Part shown: positions 18,901-27,393 of the stretch, piece by piece
How positions within the stretch are numbered: position 1 is the stretch's first letter
Layout of the letters: the number at the start of each line of letters is the position of its first letter
NCBI RefSeq assembly: GCF_014930455.1
Contig: NZ_JAAIYO010000007.1
Coordinates: forward strand, 62,001-126,000
DNA length: 64,000 bases
Direction of reading: 5' to 3'
Source: Corallococcus soli
GTDB taxonomy: Bacteria > Myxococcota > Myxococcia > Myxococcales > Myxococcaceae
Notes under the pieces: generated by a model
The model's input: the letters and a program-made list of their open reading frames with translations, nothing else
Databases searched by the model: none
What the model was told of the DNA's origin: nothing
Position numbers and translations under genes: made by a program

Positions 18901-19774
18901 GGTGGCCAAGGCGATTGAGCAGACCAGCCCCCTCATCGAGCAGCGCCAGCACACGCTGGAGGTGGACCTGCCCGCGCACGGCACGGACCTGCTGGACGCA
19001 GACCCCACGCGGCTGGCGCAGGTGTTCGCCAACCTGCTCACCAACGCCGCGAAGTACACCGAACCGGGCGGCTTCCTCGCGGTGACGGGCTCGCGCGAGG
19101 GCCGGGAGCTGGTCGTCAGCGTGCGCGACACGGGCGTGGGCATCGCCCCGGAGATGATGCCGCGCGTGTTCGACCTCTTCGTGCAGGAGCACCAGGCCCT
19201 GGACCGCTCCCAGGGCGGACTGGGGCTGGGGCTCGCCATCGCGAAGAGCCTGGTGACCCTGCACGAGGGCACCATCAGCGCCCAAAGCCCGGGCCGGGGC
19301 CGCGGCAGCACCTTCACGGTGCGCCTGCCCGCGTTGGAGGCGGAAGCGCCGGCCGCCCTGCCCACGCCGCAGCCCGGCGCGCTGGTGCCCCCGGAGCCCA
19401 CCACCGTGAGCGCGCGCGTGCTCATCGTGGACGACAACAAGGACGCGGCGGACGTGCTCTCCGAGTCCCTGGCGTTCCTCGGCTGCGACACGCGCGTGGC
19501 CTACGACGGCCCCAGTGGCCTGGAGGCCGCGAAGGGCTTCCTTCCTGAAATCGCCCTGCTGGACATCGGGCTGCCGGTGATGGACGGCTATGAGCTGGCG
19601 CGGCTGCTCCGGCAGCAGGAGGAGCCCCGCGCGATGAAGCTGGTCGCGGTGACGGGCTATGGCCAGGAGTCCGACCGCCAGCGCTCCAAGGCCGCGGGCT
19701 TCGACGCGCACCTGGTGAAGCCGCTGCACTTCGAGACCCTGGAGGCGCTGCTCAAGGATTTGACGGGAAGCTGA
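15974..19774 (+). CDS. Hybrid sensor histidine kinase with two kinase cores and two receivers
   Basis: 1266 residues, no signal peptide or membrane span, so cytoplasmic. Order: PAS-like (about 30-165), GAF-like (180-340), HisKA with H365 (FSNISHELRTPLT), HATPase with NLLSNALKFTF near 476, receiver with D686 (IITDVMMPRLDG), a second PAS (about 770-890), HisKA with H908 (LGHELRNPLAP), HATPase with NLLTNAAKYTEPGG near 1020, and a final receiver with D1197 (LLDIGLPVMDG). All four phospho-sites are intact, which would allow an internal phosphorelay. No separate output regulator is adjacent, so the target is unknown. Confidence 0.93.
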   Translation: MPLPLPLSPTPSDERHFAGGGEMGALVRSLDWAQTPLGPSRDWPVSLKTMVGVVLNNRFPMLMWWGPEMIQVYNDAYRPVLGHKHPGSLGAPGEAVWKEIWNVIGPMARGVLEGAPATWSENLPLFINSRGFIEETFHTFSYSPVPDEQGSVGGVLVTVRETTEEVQHDRQLRMLRDLAARTADARSAEQAAQVVVDVLAGNDLDLPFTLLYLLEQDGNTARRVGSAALSEATLAARPLQQRLSDERDTDWPFAEAARTGEAVVVGDLSRRLIELPGGRWNTPPPLAVVRALTRPGQARPLGFLVGGVSPRRQLDARYHTFFQLTAEQVASTLANARAYEEERQRAEALAALDRAKTAFFSNISHELRTPLTLLLGPTEDALATPERTLQGEALETVHRNAVRLRKLVNTLLDFARIEAGRVQAAYEPTDLSTLTAGLASAFRSAIERAGLVFDVDCPPLPEPAWVDHEMWEKIVLNLLSNALKFTFTGSITVAQGWHDGHAELRVTDTGTGIPEHELPRLFERFHRIQNARSRSHEGSGIGLALVHELVRLHGGTLGVRSEVDRGTTFTVRIPAGFGHLPKEQVTSARHHRAPLTGANPYVRDALGWLPGSPPALGQDGEPTRHVDTAALGALGRSRILLVDDNADMRDYVGRLLGVTWTVEAVADGEAALQAALARPPDLIITDVMMPRLDGFGLLQALRADERTRHVPVILLSARAGEEAQEEGLNAGADDYLVKPFSTRELLARVTAQLTRSRLRALEAAHGERLARIFQHAPVGIAILRGPTHVYEFANQNYLRLIAHRDVMGKGIREALPDLAHQGIYELLDGVYTTGEPFIGRSVRIVFHHAPEQAQEVFFDFVYQPMSDAQGQVEAIIVVVFDVTELATARREAESANRAKDEFLAMLGHELRNPLAPILTALQLMRLRGDTAAERERTLIERQVTHLVRMVDDLLDVSRVTRGKVSLKRERITLTEVVAKAIEQTSPLIEQRQHTLEVDLPAHGTDLLDADPTRLAQVFANLLTNAAKYTEPGGFLAVTGSREGRELVVSVRDTGVGIAPEMMPRVFDLFVQEHQALDRSQGGLGLGLAIAKSLVTLHEGTISAQSPGRGRGSTFTVRLPALEAEAPAALPTPQPGALVPPEPTTVSARVLIVDDNKDAADVLSESLAFLGCDTRVAYDGPSGLEAAKGFLPEIALLDIGLPVMDGYELARLLRQQEEPRAMKLVAVTGYGQESDRQRSKAAGFDAHLVKPLHFETLEALLKDLTGS

Positions 19775-19871
19775 GCCGGGGGCCGCCTTCCGGGAGGGCA
19801 GCCAGGCGTGGGGGCGTCCGCCAGGGGACGGCCCCCGACAGGAAGCCGGGCCGGAAGGGAGCGAAGGCTTT

Positions 19872-20567
19872 ATGCTCCCGCCCGACATGGCGACCGTTCC
19901 CGTGCCCTCCCCCAACGTGGCGGATGGCGGACTCTTCTGCGAGCTGTATTGGGGCACCTCCCTGGCGGAGGCCTGGAGCTACGGCCCCGAGCTGGCCCAG
20001 GTCCACGCCGCGCCCGACGAGACGGCCCCCCTGCCCCTCTACGGCTTCACCCTGCCGGAGGAGCCCTTCCTGCTCGCGGAGCGCACCCCGAAGGGCTGGC
20101 GTATCCACGTCCCGCCGTCGGCCCGGGTGGAGAAGAGCCTCAAGGGCGACGACTTCCACGCGGTGGGCCCGGAGGAGCTCACGGGCGCGCCCGGCCGCGT
20201 GTCCCTGGAGCTGCGCGAGGGCATGACGCTGCGGCTCGTGGAGGGAGAGCTGCGGCTGCTCGTGCAGCCCTCCGTGGTGAAGGAGCGCGCGGACCGCTTC
20301 CGGGTGCGCGACGTGGCCTGGATCATCATCGCGGCCATGCTCTTCCTGAGCGCCCCCGTCGCCTTCCTCACCATGGGGCCGGATCCGCAGCGCATCGCCG
20401 CGAGCAACGCGCGCGCGCTCCAGTCCGCCCATGACAAGGAGGAGGCGCGGCGCAAGACGCTCGGGTTGGACCAGCCCATGCGGCCCCTCTCGGCCGAGGA
20501 GAAGGCCACGCGCGAGCAGGACGGCGGCGCGCGCGTCACCGTCCCCGCGAGCTTCGGCGTGCGGTAG
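19872..20567 (+). CDS. Single-span membrane protein of unknown function
   Basis: 231 residues. An N-terminal soluble domain of about 140 residues opens LFCELYWGTSLAEAWSYGPE, and one membrane span follows (VAWIIIAAMLFLSAPVAFL, about 150-170). The ~60 residues after it are charged. The N-terminal domain resembles, by eye, the glide-type N-terminal modules that precede a TM segment in AgmX/GltJ-related myxobacterial proteins, but there is no C-terminal TonB/PglI-like region. AAGG lies 4 nt before ATG 19872; a second ATG at 19887 is possible. Its stop is 18 bp from that of the convergent MoaD-MoaE gene. Confidence 0.7.
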   Translation: MLPPDMATVPVPSPNVADGGLFCELYWGTSLAEAWSYGPELAQVHAAPDETAPLPLYGFTLPEEPFLLAERTPKGWRIHVPPSARVEKSLKGDDFHAVGPEELTGAPGRVSLELREGMTLRLVEGELRLLVQPSVVKERADRFRVRDVAWIIIAAMLFLSAPVAFLTMGPDPQRIAASNARALQSAHDKEEARRKTLGLDQPMRPLSAEEKATREQDGGARVTVPASFGVR

Positions 20568-20585
20568 CGGGGCGCCGGGGCCGCG

Positions 20586-21248
20586 TCAGGGCCCCAGTCC
20601 CACCCACACCTCGCCATCCTCGAAGAACTCCTTCTTCCAGATGGGCACGTCCTGCTTGAGCCGCTCGATGGCGTGCTCGCAGCCCCGGAAGGCCTCCTTG
20701 CGGTGCGCGGACGCCGCGGCGATGACGACGGCCAGCTCCCCCGGCACCAGCGTGCCCACGCGGTGCACGATGGCCAGCCGCGTGCCCGGCCACTGGTTCG
20801 CGACCTCCTCGCCAATCTCCGCGAGCTTCGCCTCCGCCATGGGCGCGTAGGCCTCGTACTCCAGCCGCAGCACGCGCCGGCCCTTCGTCTGGTTGCGCAC
20901 CGCGCCGGAGAACGTCACCAGCCCCCCGGCGGACTCCGCGGCCACCGCGGCCACGACCTCCGCCAGGACGAGCGGCCGGTCCACCACCGCGAAGAGGCCC
21001 GGAGCGCCTCCGGCCACGGGCGGAATCAGCGCCAGCTCCGCGCCCTGGGGCACCGGGGCGTCCGCCTCCACGAACTGCTGCTGCACCGCCACGCGCAGGT
21101 GCGGCAGGAGCGGCGTCAGCGCCGGGTGCCGCGCGGCGAGCAGCGCCAGCACGTCCGACACGCGCGCGCCGTCGGGCACCTCCAGGGACTCCCTCGCCAG
21201 ACCCGCGCGCTCGCGGGCCGCGGCGAAGTACAGCACCGTGACGGACAT
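20586..21248 (-). CDS. Fused molybdopterin synthase MoaD-MoaE
   Basis: 220 residues carrying both subunits of molybdopterin synthase in one chain. Residues 1-81 are MoaD (ubiquitin-like, opening MSVTVLYFAAARERAG) and end in the hallmark PPVAGG (G80-G81). Residues about 84-220 are MoaE, with SGAVRNQTKGRRV, HRVGTLVPGE, SAHRKEAFRGC and LKQDVPIWKKEFF. In normal enzymes the terminal Gly of MoaD carries the thiocarboxylate sulfur, so a fusion must be cut after GG, as reported for mycobacterial MoaX. No other moa gene lies next to it. GGAGG precedes the ATG. Confidence 0.93.
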   Translation of the reverse strand: MSVTVLYFAAARERAGLARESLEVPDGARVSDVLALLAARHPALTPLLPHLRVAVQQQFVEADAPVPQGAELALIPPVAGGAPGLFAVVDRPLVLAEVVAAVAAESAGGLVTFSGAVRNQTKGRRVLRLEYEAYAPMAEAKLAEIGEEVANQWPGTRLAIVHRVGTLVPGELAVVIAAASAHRKEAFRGCEHAIERLKQDVPIWKKEFFEDGEVWVGLGP

Positions 21249-21331
21249 GACCTGAACGCCCTCCAGCGCCCCCGCGTCGGGAGCGACAAGTGACAGGACC
21301 CAAGGCAGGGGTGCGCCCTGCGGCGACCGAC

Positions 21332-23137
21332 CTAGCGCTCGCGCAACACGACGCGGCCCTGGAGCCGACCTCCCCCGTCGGTGGGGGCGAAGTCGAGGAA
21401 CCCGTACTCCAGCGGGGTGAGGCGCTCCAGCAGCGCGCCGACGAAGACCTGGCTGGCCAGCAGCTGCCCCTGCCCCACGCCCGGCACCGAGCGCGCGCCC
21501 GCGAGGTCCGCGCGCAGCCGCCCCAGGTCCACCATCAGCGACAGGTGGCCCGGACCGAACGCCTCCCCGCCGAAGCGCGTGCGCAGCGTCGCGCCCACGT
21601 CGCCCCGCTCACGGCCGGCCAGCACCTCGCCCGCCTCCAGCGTGGCGCGCTCCGGGCTGAGCGACAGCGACACCGGCTGCTCCAGCAGCCGCGTGCGGAA
21701 GCGCGTGGTGTCCCCTTGCGTCTCCTTCTGGAAGACGAGCCCGTTGTCCTGGAGCTGCTTCTGCACCAGTTGGAGCACCGGCGGCAGCGACGTGAGCCCT
21801 GCCTCCATCACCACGGTGCCCTTGGGCGCCGGGCGCTGGTCGCGGATGAAGCCCTGGAAGAAGGCCGCCGCGTCGAAGTAGACGAGCATCGCCACGTCCC
21901 CGCGCAGCGCCTTCAGCAGCGCCTCCGCGTCCAGCCCCTGCGTGCGCCAGCGCTCCAGCGTGCGCTGCCGCCGGGGCGAACCGGGCGAGCCGAACACCAG
22001 CCGCGCAAGCTCCTCTGGCGGCACGGACAGCTGCGCGGCCGCCACCGGCCCCGCCGCCGCGCGCCCGAGCAGCGCCGAGGCCGGGCCCCGCGTCGCGCCC
22101 AGCAGCGGCCGGGACGAGGACAGGAAGCCGTCCAGCTCCGCCTGATCCGCCTGCACCGCCAGCGCGCCGAAGAAGCCCCGCACCGGCATGTCGTCCTGCT
22201 CCCCCTCCGGCACCGGCGGCGCGGAGAAGAGGAACACGCTGCCGTCGCGCACCTTGCCGCGCAATTCGCCCAGCAGCGCGTTCTCCGACACGCCCGGCCC
22301 CGACAGGGCCTCCACGCGGCGGCGCACGACGCTCACGTCCGGCGACTCCACCGCCAGCGCCTTCACCGTCTCCCCGGGCTCGGGCGCGTCCGGGGAGTCC
22401 GGCACCGCCAGGTACACGTAGCCCCGGTCCGCGAACAGCAGCATCGCGTGCCCGCCGTCCACCGGCTCCACGCGCGCGCTCCCATCCTCCTGGGGCAGCA
22501 CCCGGTGGCCGGCGCTCCGCAGCTCGCGCGAGACGGCCTCCAGCGCCGCGCGCATGTCCGTCACGCCCAACAGCGCCACCACGCCGTCGAAGCCCGGCAT
22601 CAGGAAGAAGCCGAAGCCCTCCTCCGGGTCCACCACCGTGGGGCCGCCCGAGAGGCTGCGCAGCAGCAGCGGCACCAGCGGCGCCTCCTCCAGCGAACGC
22701 CGGGCATTCCCCGAGCCAATGGCCCGCGCGTAGAAGTCCACCAGGCCCTCCACGTTGCCGCGCAGGCGGGGCACCCAGAGCACCGTCTGCGCGTCCTCGG
22801 GCACCGCGCGCAGCACCGGACGCGGCACCACGGTGAGCACCACCCGGGCCAGCTCCTTCTCCCCGTCCAGCGCGCGCACCGTGTAGCGGCCCTCGGTGGC
22901 CCACGCGTGGCGCACGCCCGGCGCCGTCCGGGGCGGCGTTCCGTCCCCGAAGTCCCAGGTGACGGAGGGCGCCTTCGCGTTCTGCGAGCCGAAGGACTCC
23001 GGCACGCCCGCCTCCAGCGTCCGCTCCGGGCCCAGGTCGGGCCTCACGCTCCGGCAGCCGGGGGCGACGAGCCCCACGGCGACCGTCAACAGGAGGAGCG
23101 GCAGACAGGACGGGAGCGCGCGGGGACGGGACGCCAT
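21332..23137 (-). CDS. Lipoprotein with a PKD domain
   Basis: 601 residues. A signal peptide with the lipobox APGC (Cys28) is followed by a PKD-type domain (VTWDFGDGTPP, about residues 58-105). The remaining ~490 residues are a large alpha/beta region with no family I recognise; segments such as EGFGFFLMPGFDGVVALLGV and DVAMLVYFDAAAFF suggest strands of a compact fold. It is the last gene of a three-gene unit, starting 10 bp after the preceding stop. Likely in the outer membrane or periplasm. Confidence 0.8.
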   Translation of the reverse strand: MASRPRALPSCLPLLLLTVAVGLVAPGCRSVRPDLGPERTLEAGVPESFGSQNAKAPSVTWDFGDGTPPRTAPGVRHAWATEGRYTVRALDGEKELARVVLTVVPRPVLRAVPEDAQTVLWVPRLRGNVEGLVDFYARAIGSGNARRSLEEAPLVPLLLRSLSGGPTVVDPEEGFGFFLMPGFDGVVALLGVTDMRAALEAVSRELRSAGHRVLPQEDGSARVEPVDGGHAMLLFADRGYVYLAVPDSPDAPEPGETVKALAVESPDVSVVRRRVEALSGPGVSENALLGELRGKVRDGSVFLFSAPPVPEGEQDDMPVRGFFGALAVQADQAELDGFLSSSRPLLGATRGPASALLGRAAAGPVAAAQLSVPPEELARLVFGSPGSPRRQRTLERWRTQGLDAEALLKALRGDVAMLVYFDAAAFFQGFIRDQRPAPKGTVVMEAGLTSLPPVLQLVQKQLQDNGLVFQKETQGDTTRFRTRLLEQPVSLSLSPERATLEAGEVLAGRERGDVGATLRTRFGGEAFGPGHLSLMVDLGRLRADLAGARSVPGVGQGQLLASQVFVGALLERLTPLEYGFLDFAPTDGGGRLQGRVVLRER

Positions 23138-23147
23138 GGGCGTTCCG

Positions 23148-23870
23148 TTAGTAATCCAACGCCAGACCGAACATCCAGCGCCGGCTGCCCAGGTTCAGGC
23201 CCGCGCTGCCGAAGTTGTTCACTTCCGCGTAGGTGTACTCGGCGAAGAGGTACGAGTGGTTCACGCCCAGGTCGGAGTCGAAGTCGCGCGCGAAGCGCGG
23301 CTCCAGCACGTCCAGGAGGAACGACACGCCCGCGGTGGCCGCGTAGCCCCACCGGCCACCCTTGGCGGTGTCACCGCCCACCACCTCGGTGCCGCTGCCC
23401 TTGGTCATCCACCACGGTGAGTAGACGAGCCCCAGCTTGCCGTACGGCACCAGCGGCACGCCCCATTTGAAGGCGGCGTAGTCGAACTTGTAGAAGCCGT
23501 TGAGCTGCAGGGGCACCACCTTCAGGGCCGCCTTGTCCGCCGCCGCGCCGCCGCCGTCCGCGAGCACCGCGTTGGCGTACTTCTCCCCGTAACCCGCGGA
23601 GAAGCCCAGGCCCGCCGTGCCGATGCCCTGGTAGAAGAAGCGCTGCAGCTCCAGCTCGATGAGCAGCAGCGACGAGTCCCCGAAGGTGTCCTTGTACGGA
23701 GTGCCGGTGAGGCCCTTCTCGTAGTCGATGCGAGGCTTGTAGCCGCCACCGCGGAAGATGATCGCGCCGGTGCGCGGGGAGCGCGTGGGAATCGTCACCT
23801 CCTGCGCCACCGCCGGAACCGCCAAGAGAAGCGCCGCGACTCCCAGCCCCACTGCCCTGCTGCTGCTCAT
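23148..23870 (-). CDS. Outer-membrane beta-barrel-like protein
   Basis: 240 residues: a signal peptide (MSSSRAVGLGVAALLLAVPAVAQ), then alternating amphipathic strands rich in Gly and aromatics, ending in SRRWMFGLALDY. The C-terminal aromatic residue (Tyr) fits recognition by the BAM machinery. ATG 23870 overlaps the stop of the upstream gene (ATGA), and GGAGGAAGG lies just before it. The partner genes are the MYXO-CTERM protein upstream and the PKD lipoprotein downstream. Confidence 0.75.
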   Translation of the reverse strand: MSSSRAVGLGVAALLLAVPAVAQEVTIPTRSPRTGAIIFRGGGYKPRIDYEKGLTGTPYKDTFGDSSLLLIELELQRFFYQGIGTAGLGFSAGYGEKYANAVLADGGGAAADKAALKVVPLQLNGFYKFDYAAFKWGVPLVPYGKLGLVYSPWWMTKGSGTEVVGGDTAKGGRWGYAATAGVSFLLDVLEPRFARDFDSDLGVNHSYLFAEYTYAEVNNFGSAGLNLGSRRWMFGLALDY

Positions 23871-24913
23871 GACACCTTCCTCCGAGACGACAGCCAGATG
23901 CCCAGCGCCGCCAGCACCGCACCGCCCGCGACGCCTCCGCCGGTGGCGGCACAACCGCCCTGTTCCTGGCCGTTGGCGTTCTTGTATGCGTCGAACAAAC
24001 CATTGCTCTTCACGGGCGTGCCTTGCACCTCCGCGGACGCGGCGCTCACGTTGCCCGCTTCGTCCTCGACCCTGGCACGGACCCGGTACGTCACCCCGTT
24101 GATGAGCCCCGTCGCCAGCACGTTGCCTTCACCGGCCGCCTTGTTGAAGCGAAGCGTGGGGCCTTCACCCTCCACGGGGGTGGTGCCAGCGTCGGCCTCC
24201 GCGCCCGCATCGACGTCCGCGCCCGCATCAAGGTCAGCGCCCGCATCGACGTCGGCACCCGCGTCGTCCGTGCCCGCGTCCTCGTCCATGCCCGCGTCGT
24301 CATCACCCGGCACTCCCGCATCCGCCGTCAGGATGGCGTTGAGCTCCACGATGACGTTGGAGTCCGTCTCCACGTTGTCCACCTGGACCGACAGCGCCGA
24401 GTCCCGCGCGATGACCTTGCCAATCGAAGGCGTCGCGGGCGGCTCGGGGTCGTACTTCACCTCATACGCGGGGGAGCCCACGTTGGAGTAGGTGGACGAG
24501 CAGGTCAGGTTAAACGAGTCCGAGATCGTCGGCGTGGAGGCGCACAGCTTGAAGGTGATCTCCTTCTGCTGTGAGTCGCACGTCGTCGGGGTCGCCAGCT
24601 TGGCGAGGACTTCGCTGACGGAGAAGTTCACGGAGCCCGTGGTGGCGGAGTTCACCGTGACGGTGTCCAGCACCAGGTCCGTCGTCGCGGGCTGCGACCC
24701 GCAGCTGCCCGAGGTGACATAGAAATAGAGGGTGCCCCCGTTGCAGAGGCTCCCGGTCCGGCTCCAGTTGAAGCGCCGTGGCGTGGCGCAGTTCGCCCGG
24801 GACGAGACCACCGTCGTGGTGGTGGAGGCCGTCGTGGTGAACTGCACCGCGGTCCCCGTCTGGGCCGCGACCGGGAGGGCGAAGAGCAGGAGGGCGACAA
24901 AGGGAAGGCGCAT
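23867..24913 (-). CDS. MYXO-CTERM surface protein with Asp-Ala-Gly linker
   Basis: 348 residues. A signal peptide (MRLPFVALLLFALPVAAQ) starts the protein. The first domain has several cysteines and many Ser/Thr. Residues about 198-246 hold eight DAG units (DDDAG, EDAG, VDAG and others). A fibronectin-III-like stretch follows (GLINGVTYRVRARVEDEAGN). The end is a sorting signal: GGC with Cys321, a Gly-rich hydrophobic span and SSRRKVS. This matches the MYXO-CTERM pattern, in which the Cys is processed by a myxosortase and lipid-anchored on the surface. It heads the operon and overlaps the next start. Confidence 0.82.
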   Translation of the reverse strand: MRLPFVALLLFALPVAAQTGTAVQFTTTASTTTTVVSSRANCATPRRFNWSRTGSLCNGGTLYFYVTSGSCGSQPATTDLVLDTVTVNSATTGSVNFSVSEVLAKLATPTTCDSQQKEITFKLCASTPTISDSFNLTCSSTYSNVGSPAYEVKYDPEPPATPSIGKVIARDSALSVQVDNVETDSNVIVELNAILTADAGVPGDDDAGMDEDAGTDDAGADVDAGADLDAGADVDAGAEADAGTTPVEGEGPTLRFNKAAGEGNVLATGLINGVTYRVRARVEDEAGNVSAASAEVQGTPVKSNGLFDAYKNANGQEQGGCAATGGGVAGGAVLAALGIWLSSRRKVS

Positions 24914-24925
24914 GGATGGGGCGGA

Positions 24926-24953
24926 AGGCTAGCAAGCGCGGGGCCACCGACAA
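24926..24953 (-). promoter_or_regulatory. Predicted promoter of the MYXO-CTERM operon
   Basis: On the minus strand TTGTCG (24953-24948), 16 nt, then TAGCCT (24931-24926). The start codon is 12 nt further on, so the leader would be about 5 nt. The same TAGC(C/G)T form with a 16-nt spacer is seen before gltK. Confidence 0.4.
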
Positions 24954-25040
24954 CACCCGTCCGGACGGCCCGTTCACCGGCAAAAGCCCCGGGTTCGCGC
25001 GCCAAACAGACACGCCATCCCCAAGGGCCGTGCCAAATTG

Positions 25041-26072
25041 TCAGGAGGGACGTTCCGTGAGCTTGAGGCCGGCCTCCACCAGTTGGGCGGCCGCCCGGCC
25101 GGCGTTGTCCACCGACGCGAAGAGGGTCACCCACTCCGGGGCCTGGGGGAAGGCGCGCACCCGGCCCACGTGGATGGCGGGGTCGGCCATCACCAGCATG
25201 GGCATGGGGTAGATGCGCTCGCCCGGGGCGTCCAGCACCTTGAGGGACGGGGACGTCTTCAGCGCGGCGCGCACCTGCTCCACCGGGCCCGGCTTCTTGA
25301 GCTGCACGTTCACGGTGAGGCCGTGGCCGTGGAAGGTGGGCACCTGCACGGCGGTGCCGGCCAGGACGGGCACCTCGCCCAGGGCGGCGAACAGGCGGGC
25401 GGCCTCCAGCGTCCAGCCACCCTCCTCCTCCGTCCAGGGGGAGTTCACCATGAAGCCGCCCACCTGGGGCACCAAGTTGAAGCCCACGCGGTGGGGGAAC
25501 GCCTGGGGCTCCGGCTCGCGGCCGGACAGCAGGTCCGCGGTCTGCTTCTCCAGTTCGGAGATGCCGCGCACGCCCGCGCTGGAGGCGCCCATCAGCGCCG
25601 TCACCTGCGCGCGCACCACACCGAACGCGCGGCGCAGGGGCTCCACCAGGTGCACCGTCGTGCTGGTGACGATGCCCGGCAGGCACACCACCCGGCCCTT
25701 GAAGGTGAAGCCCGGCCCCAGGGCCTCCGTGTTGAAGCCCGGGAGCACCAGCGGCACGTTGCCGTCGCTGCGGAAGGCGGGGCTCGCGTCCACGACCCAG
25801 GCCCCCGCGGCCTGCGCGGCCGGGGCCAGCGTGCGGGACGCCTCCGCCGGGGTGGCCAGCAGCACCAGGTGGACGCCCTTGAAGGCGTCCGGCGTGGCCA
25901 GCTCCACCTCCAGCGTGTCCTCGCCGTACTCCACCTCCAGGCCCTTGGAGCGCTCCGAGCCGAAGGCCCGCACCTGCTCCATGGGCACGTCGCGCGCGTA
26001 CAGCGCGGCCAGCACCTCGCGGCCCACCACGCCCGTGGCACCCACCACCGCGATTTGAAGGTTCTCTTTCAT
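25041..26072 (-). CDS. Aspartate-semialdehyde dehydrogenase-like protein without the catalytic Cys
   Basis: 343 residues with the ASADH fold: NADP site VVGATGVVGREVL, LLATPAEASR, the C-terminal VQVPTFHGHGLTVNV that carries the usual His, and a middle GASSAGVRGISELEKQT. The nucleophile region, normally NCST or NCTT, reads LPGIVTSTTVHL (131-142), with no Cys at the expected position; the only nearby Cys is C130. Families with this change include USG-1-like proteins. It may be a catalytically altered paralogue rather than the lysine/threonine pathway enzyme. AAGGAG lies 6 nt before the ATG. Confidence 0.8.
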   Translation of the reverse strand: MKENLQIAVVGATGVVGREVLAALYARDVPMEQVRAFGSERSKGLEVEYGEDTLEVELATPDAFKGVHLVLLATPAEASRTLAPAAQAAGAWVVDASPAFRSDGNVPLVLPGFNTEALGPGFTFKGRVVCLPGIVTSTTVHLVEPLRRAFGVVRAQVTALMGASSAGVRGISELEKQTADLLSGREPEPQAFPHRVGFNLVPQVGGFMVNSPWTEEEGGWTLEAARLFAALGEVPVLAGTAVQVPTFHGHGLTVNVQLKKPGPVEQVRAALKTSPSLKVLDAPGERIYPMPMLVMADPAIHVGRVRAFPQAPEWVTLFASVDNAGRAAAQLVEAGLKLTERPS

Positions 26073-26139
26073 GAGGGCTCCTTTACGCCACCGCCCCCAG
26101 GGGCGCGAGCACCGCGCGCGGAGCCCGTCTGAAAAGCGG

Positions 26140-26880
26140 TCAGTCTTCCCTGAGCCGCGACGTGGGCGCGGGGCCCGGCAGCGGCGGGAACTTGGGGTTG
26201 CGCTCCGGCTCCGACGCCCGGACGTAGTGCGGCTCCAGCGCGAACAGGGCCTGCATGGAATAGGCGTCCGGCAGCCGCGCGAGCCGCCCCACCTCCACCG
26301 CGGACGGGAAGGCCGGCCCGGACAGGAGCCGGTGCGGCGCGACGCCGTGCTTCTCCAGCGCCTGCCGGTAGTCCGTCAGCGCGGGCCCCAGCGCCACCGC
26401 CCCGGGTTCGGCGGCCATGCGCTGGGCCACCTCCTCCGGCGACATCGCGGTCTCCCCGGAGAGCGCCTCCACGGTGTGGCCGGTGCGGCGGTAGGCGCCC
26501 AGGTAGAGGTCGTCCCGGCGCGCCACGGCGAGGCAGAACAGCGGCACGCCCTCCGGGCCCTCCAGCGCCACCGCCGCCAGCGACGACGCGCCGGCCACCC
26601 TCAGGCCCGTGGCGTACGCGAGCGACTTCACCGTGGCGAGTCCGATGCGCAGGCCGGTGAAGGACCCGGGCCCCAGGCCCACCGCCAGCCCCTCCAGGTC
26701 CGTCAGCTTCAGGCCGTGGCGCGTGAGCAGCTCACCGACGACGCCGGGCAGGGCCTCGCTCTGTTTCTCCGGCGGAAGCACCACCACGTGCTCCACCGTG
26801 CGCAGGGCGTCCCCCTGGCGTTCCACCAGGGCGAGCGACAGCGTCAGCGTGGAGGTGTCCAGCGCGAGCAACACGGGCAA
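26140..26880 (-). CDS. tsaB: tRNA t6A modification protein TsaB
   Basis: 246 residues. TsaB (YeaZ) scaffolds TsaD in the threonylcarbamoyl-adenosine modification of tRNA position 37. Signs are the ASKHA start VLLALDTSTLTLSLAL, EKQSEALPGVV, and the family motif AVGLGPGSFTGLRIGLAT. No tsaC, tsaD or tsaE is in the window. It follows rlpA by 18 bp on the same strand. Confidence 0.92.
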   Translation of the reverse strand: MPVLLALDTSTLTLSLALVERQGDALRTVEHVVVLPPEKQSEALPGVVGELLTRHGLKLTDLEGLAVGLGPGSFTGLRIGLATVKSLAYATGLRVAGASSLAAVALEGPEGVPLFCLAVARRDDLYLGAYRRTGHTVEALSGETAMSPEEVAQRMAAEPGAVALGPALTDYRQALEKHGVAPHRLLSGPAFPSAVEVGRLARLPDAYSMQALFALEPHYVRASEPERNPKFPPLPGPAPTSRLRED

Positions 26881-26898
26881 CGTCCCTTCCTTCGTCCC

Positions 26899-27378
<480 letters not shown>

Positions 27379-27393
27379 CATCACCTCTTTGGG

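Noticed and set aside
15764-19957. A 1397-residue open frame on the minus strand across the hybrid kinase
   Set aside because: It is low-complexity, rich in Arg, His and Val, without domains, and mirrors the kinase whose motifs are intact on the other strand. High G+C content removes stop codons from antisense frames.
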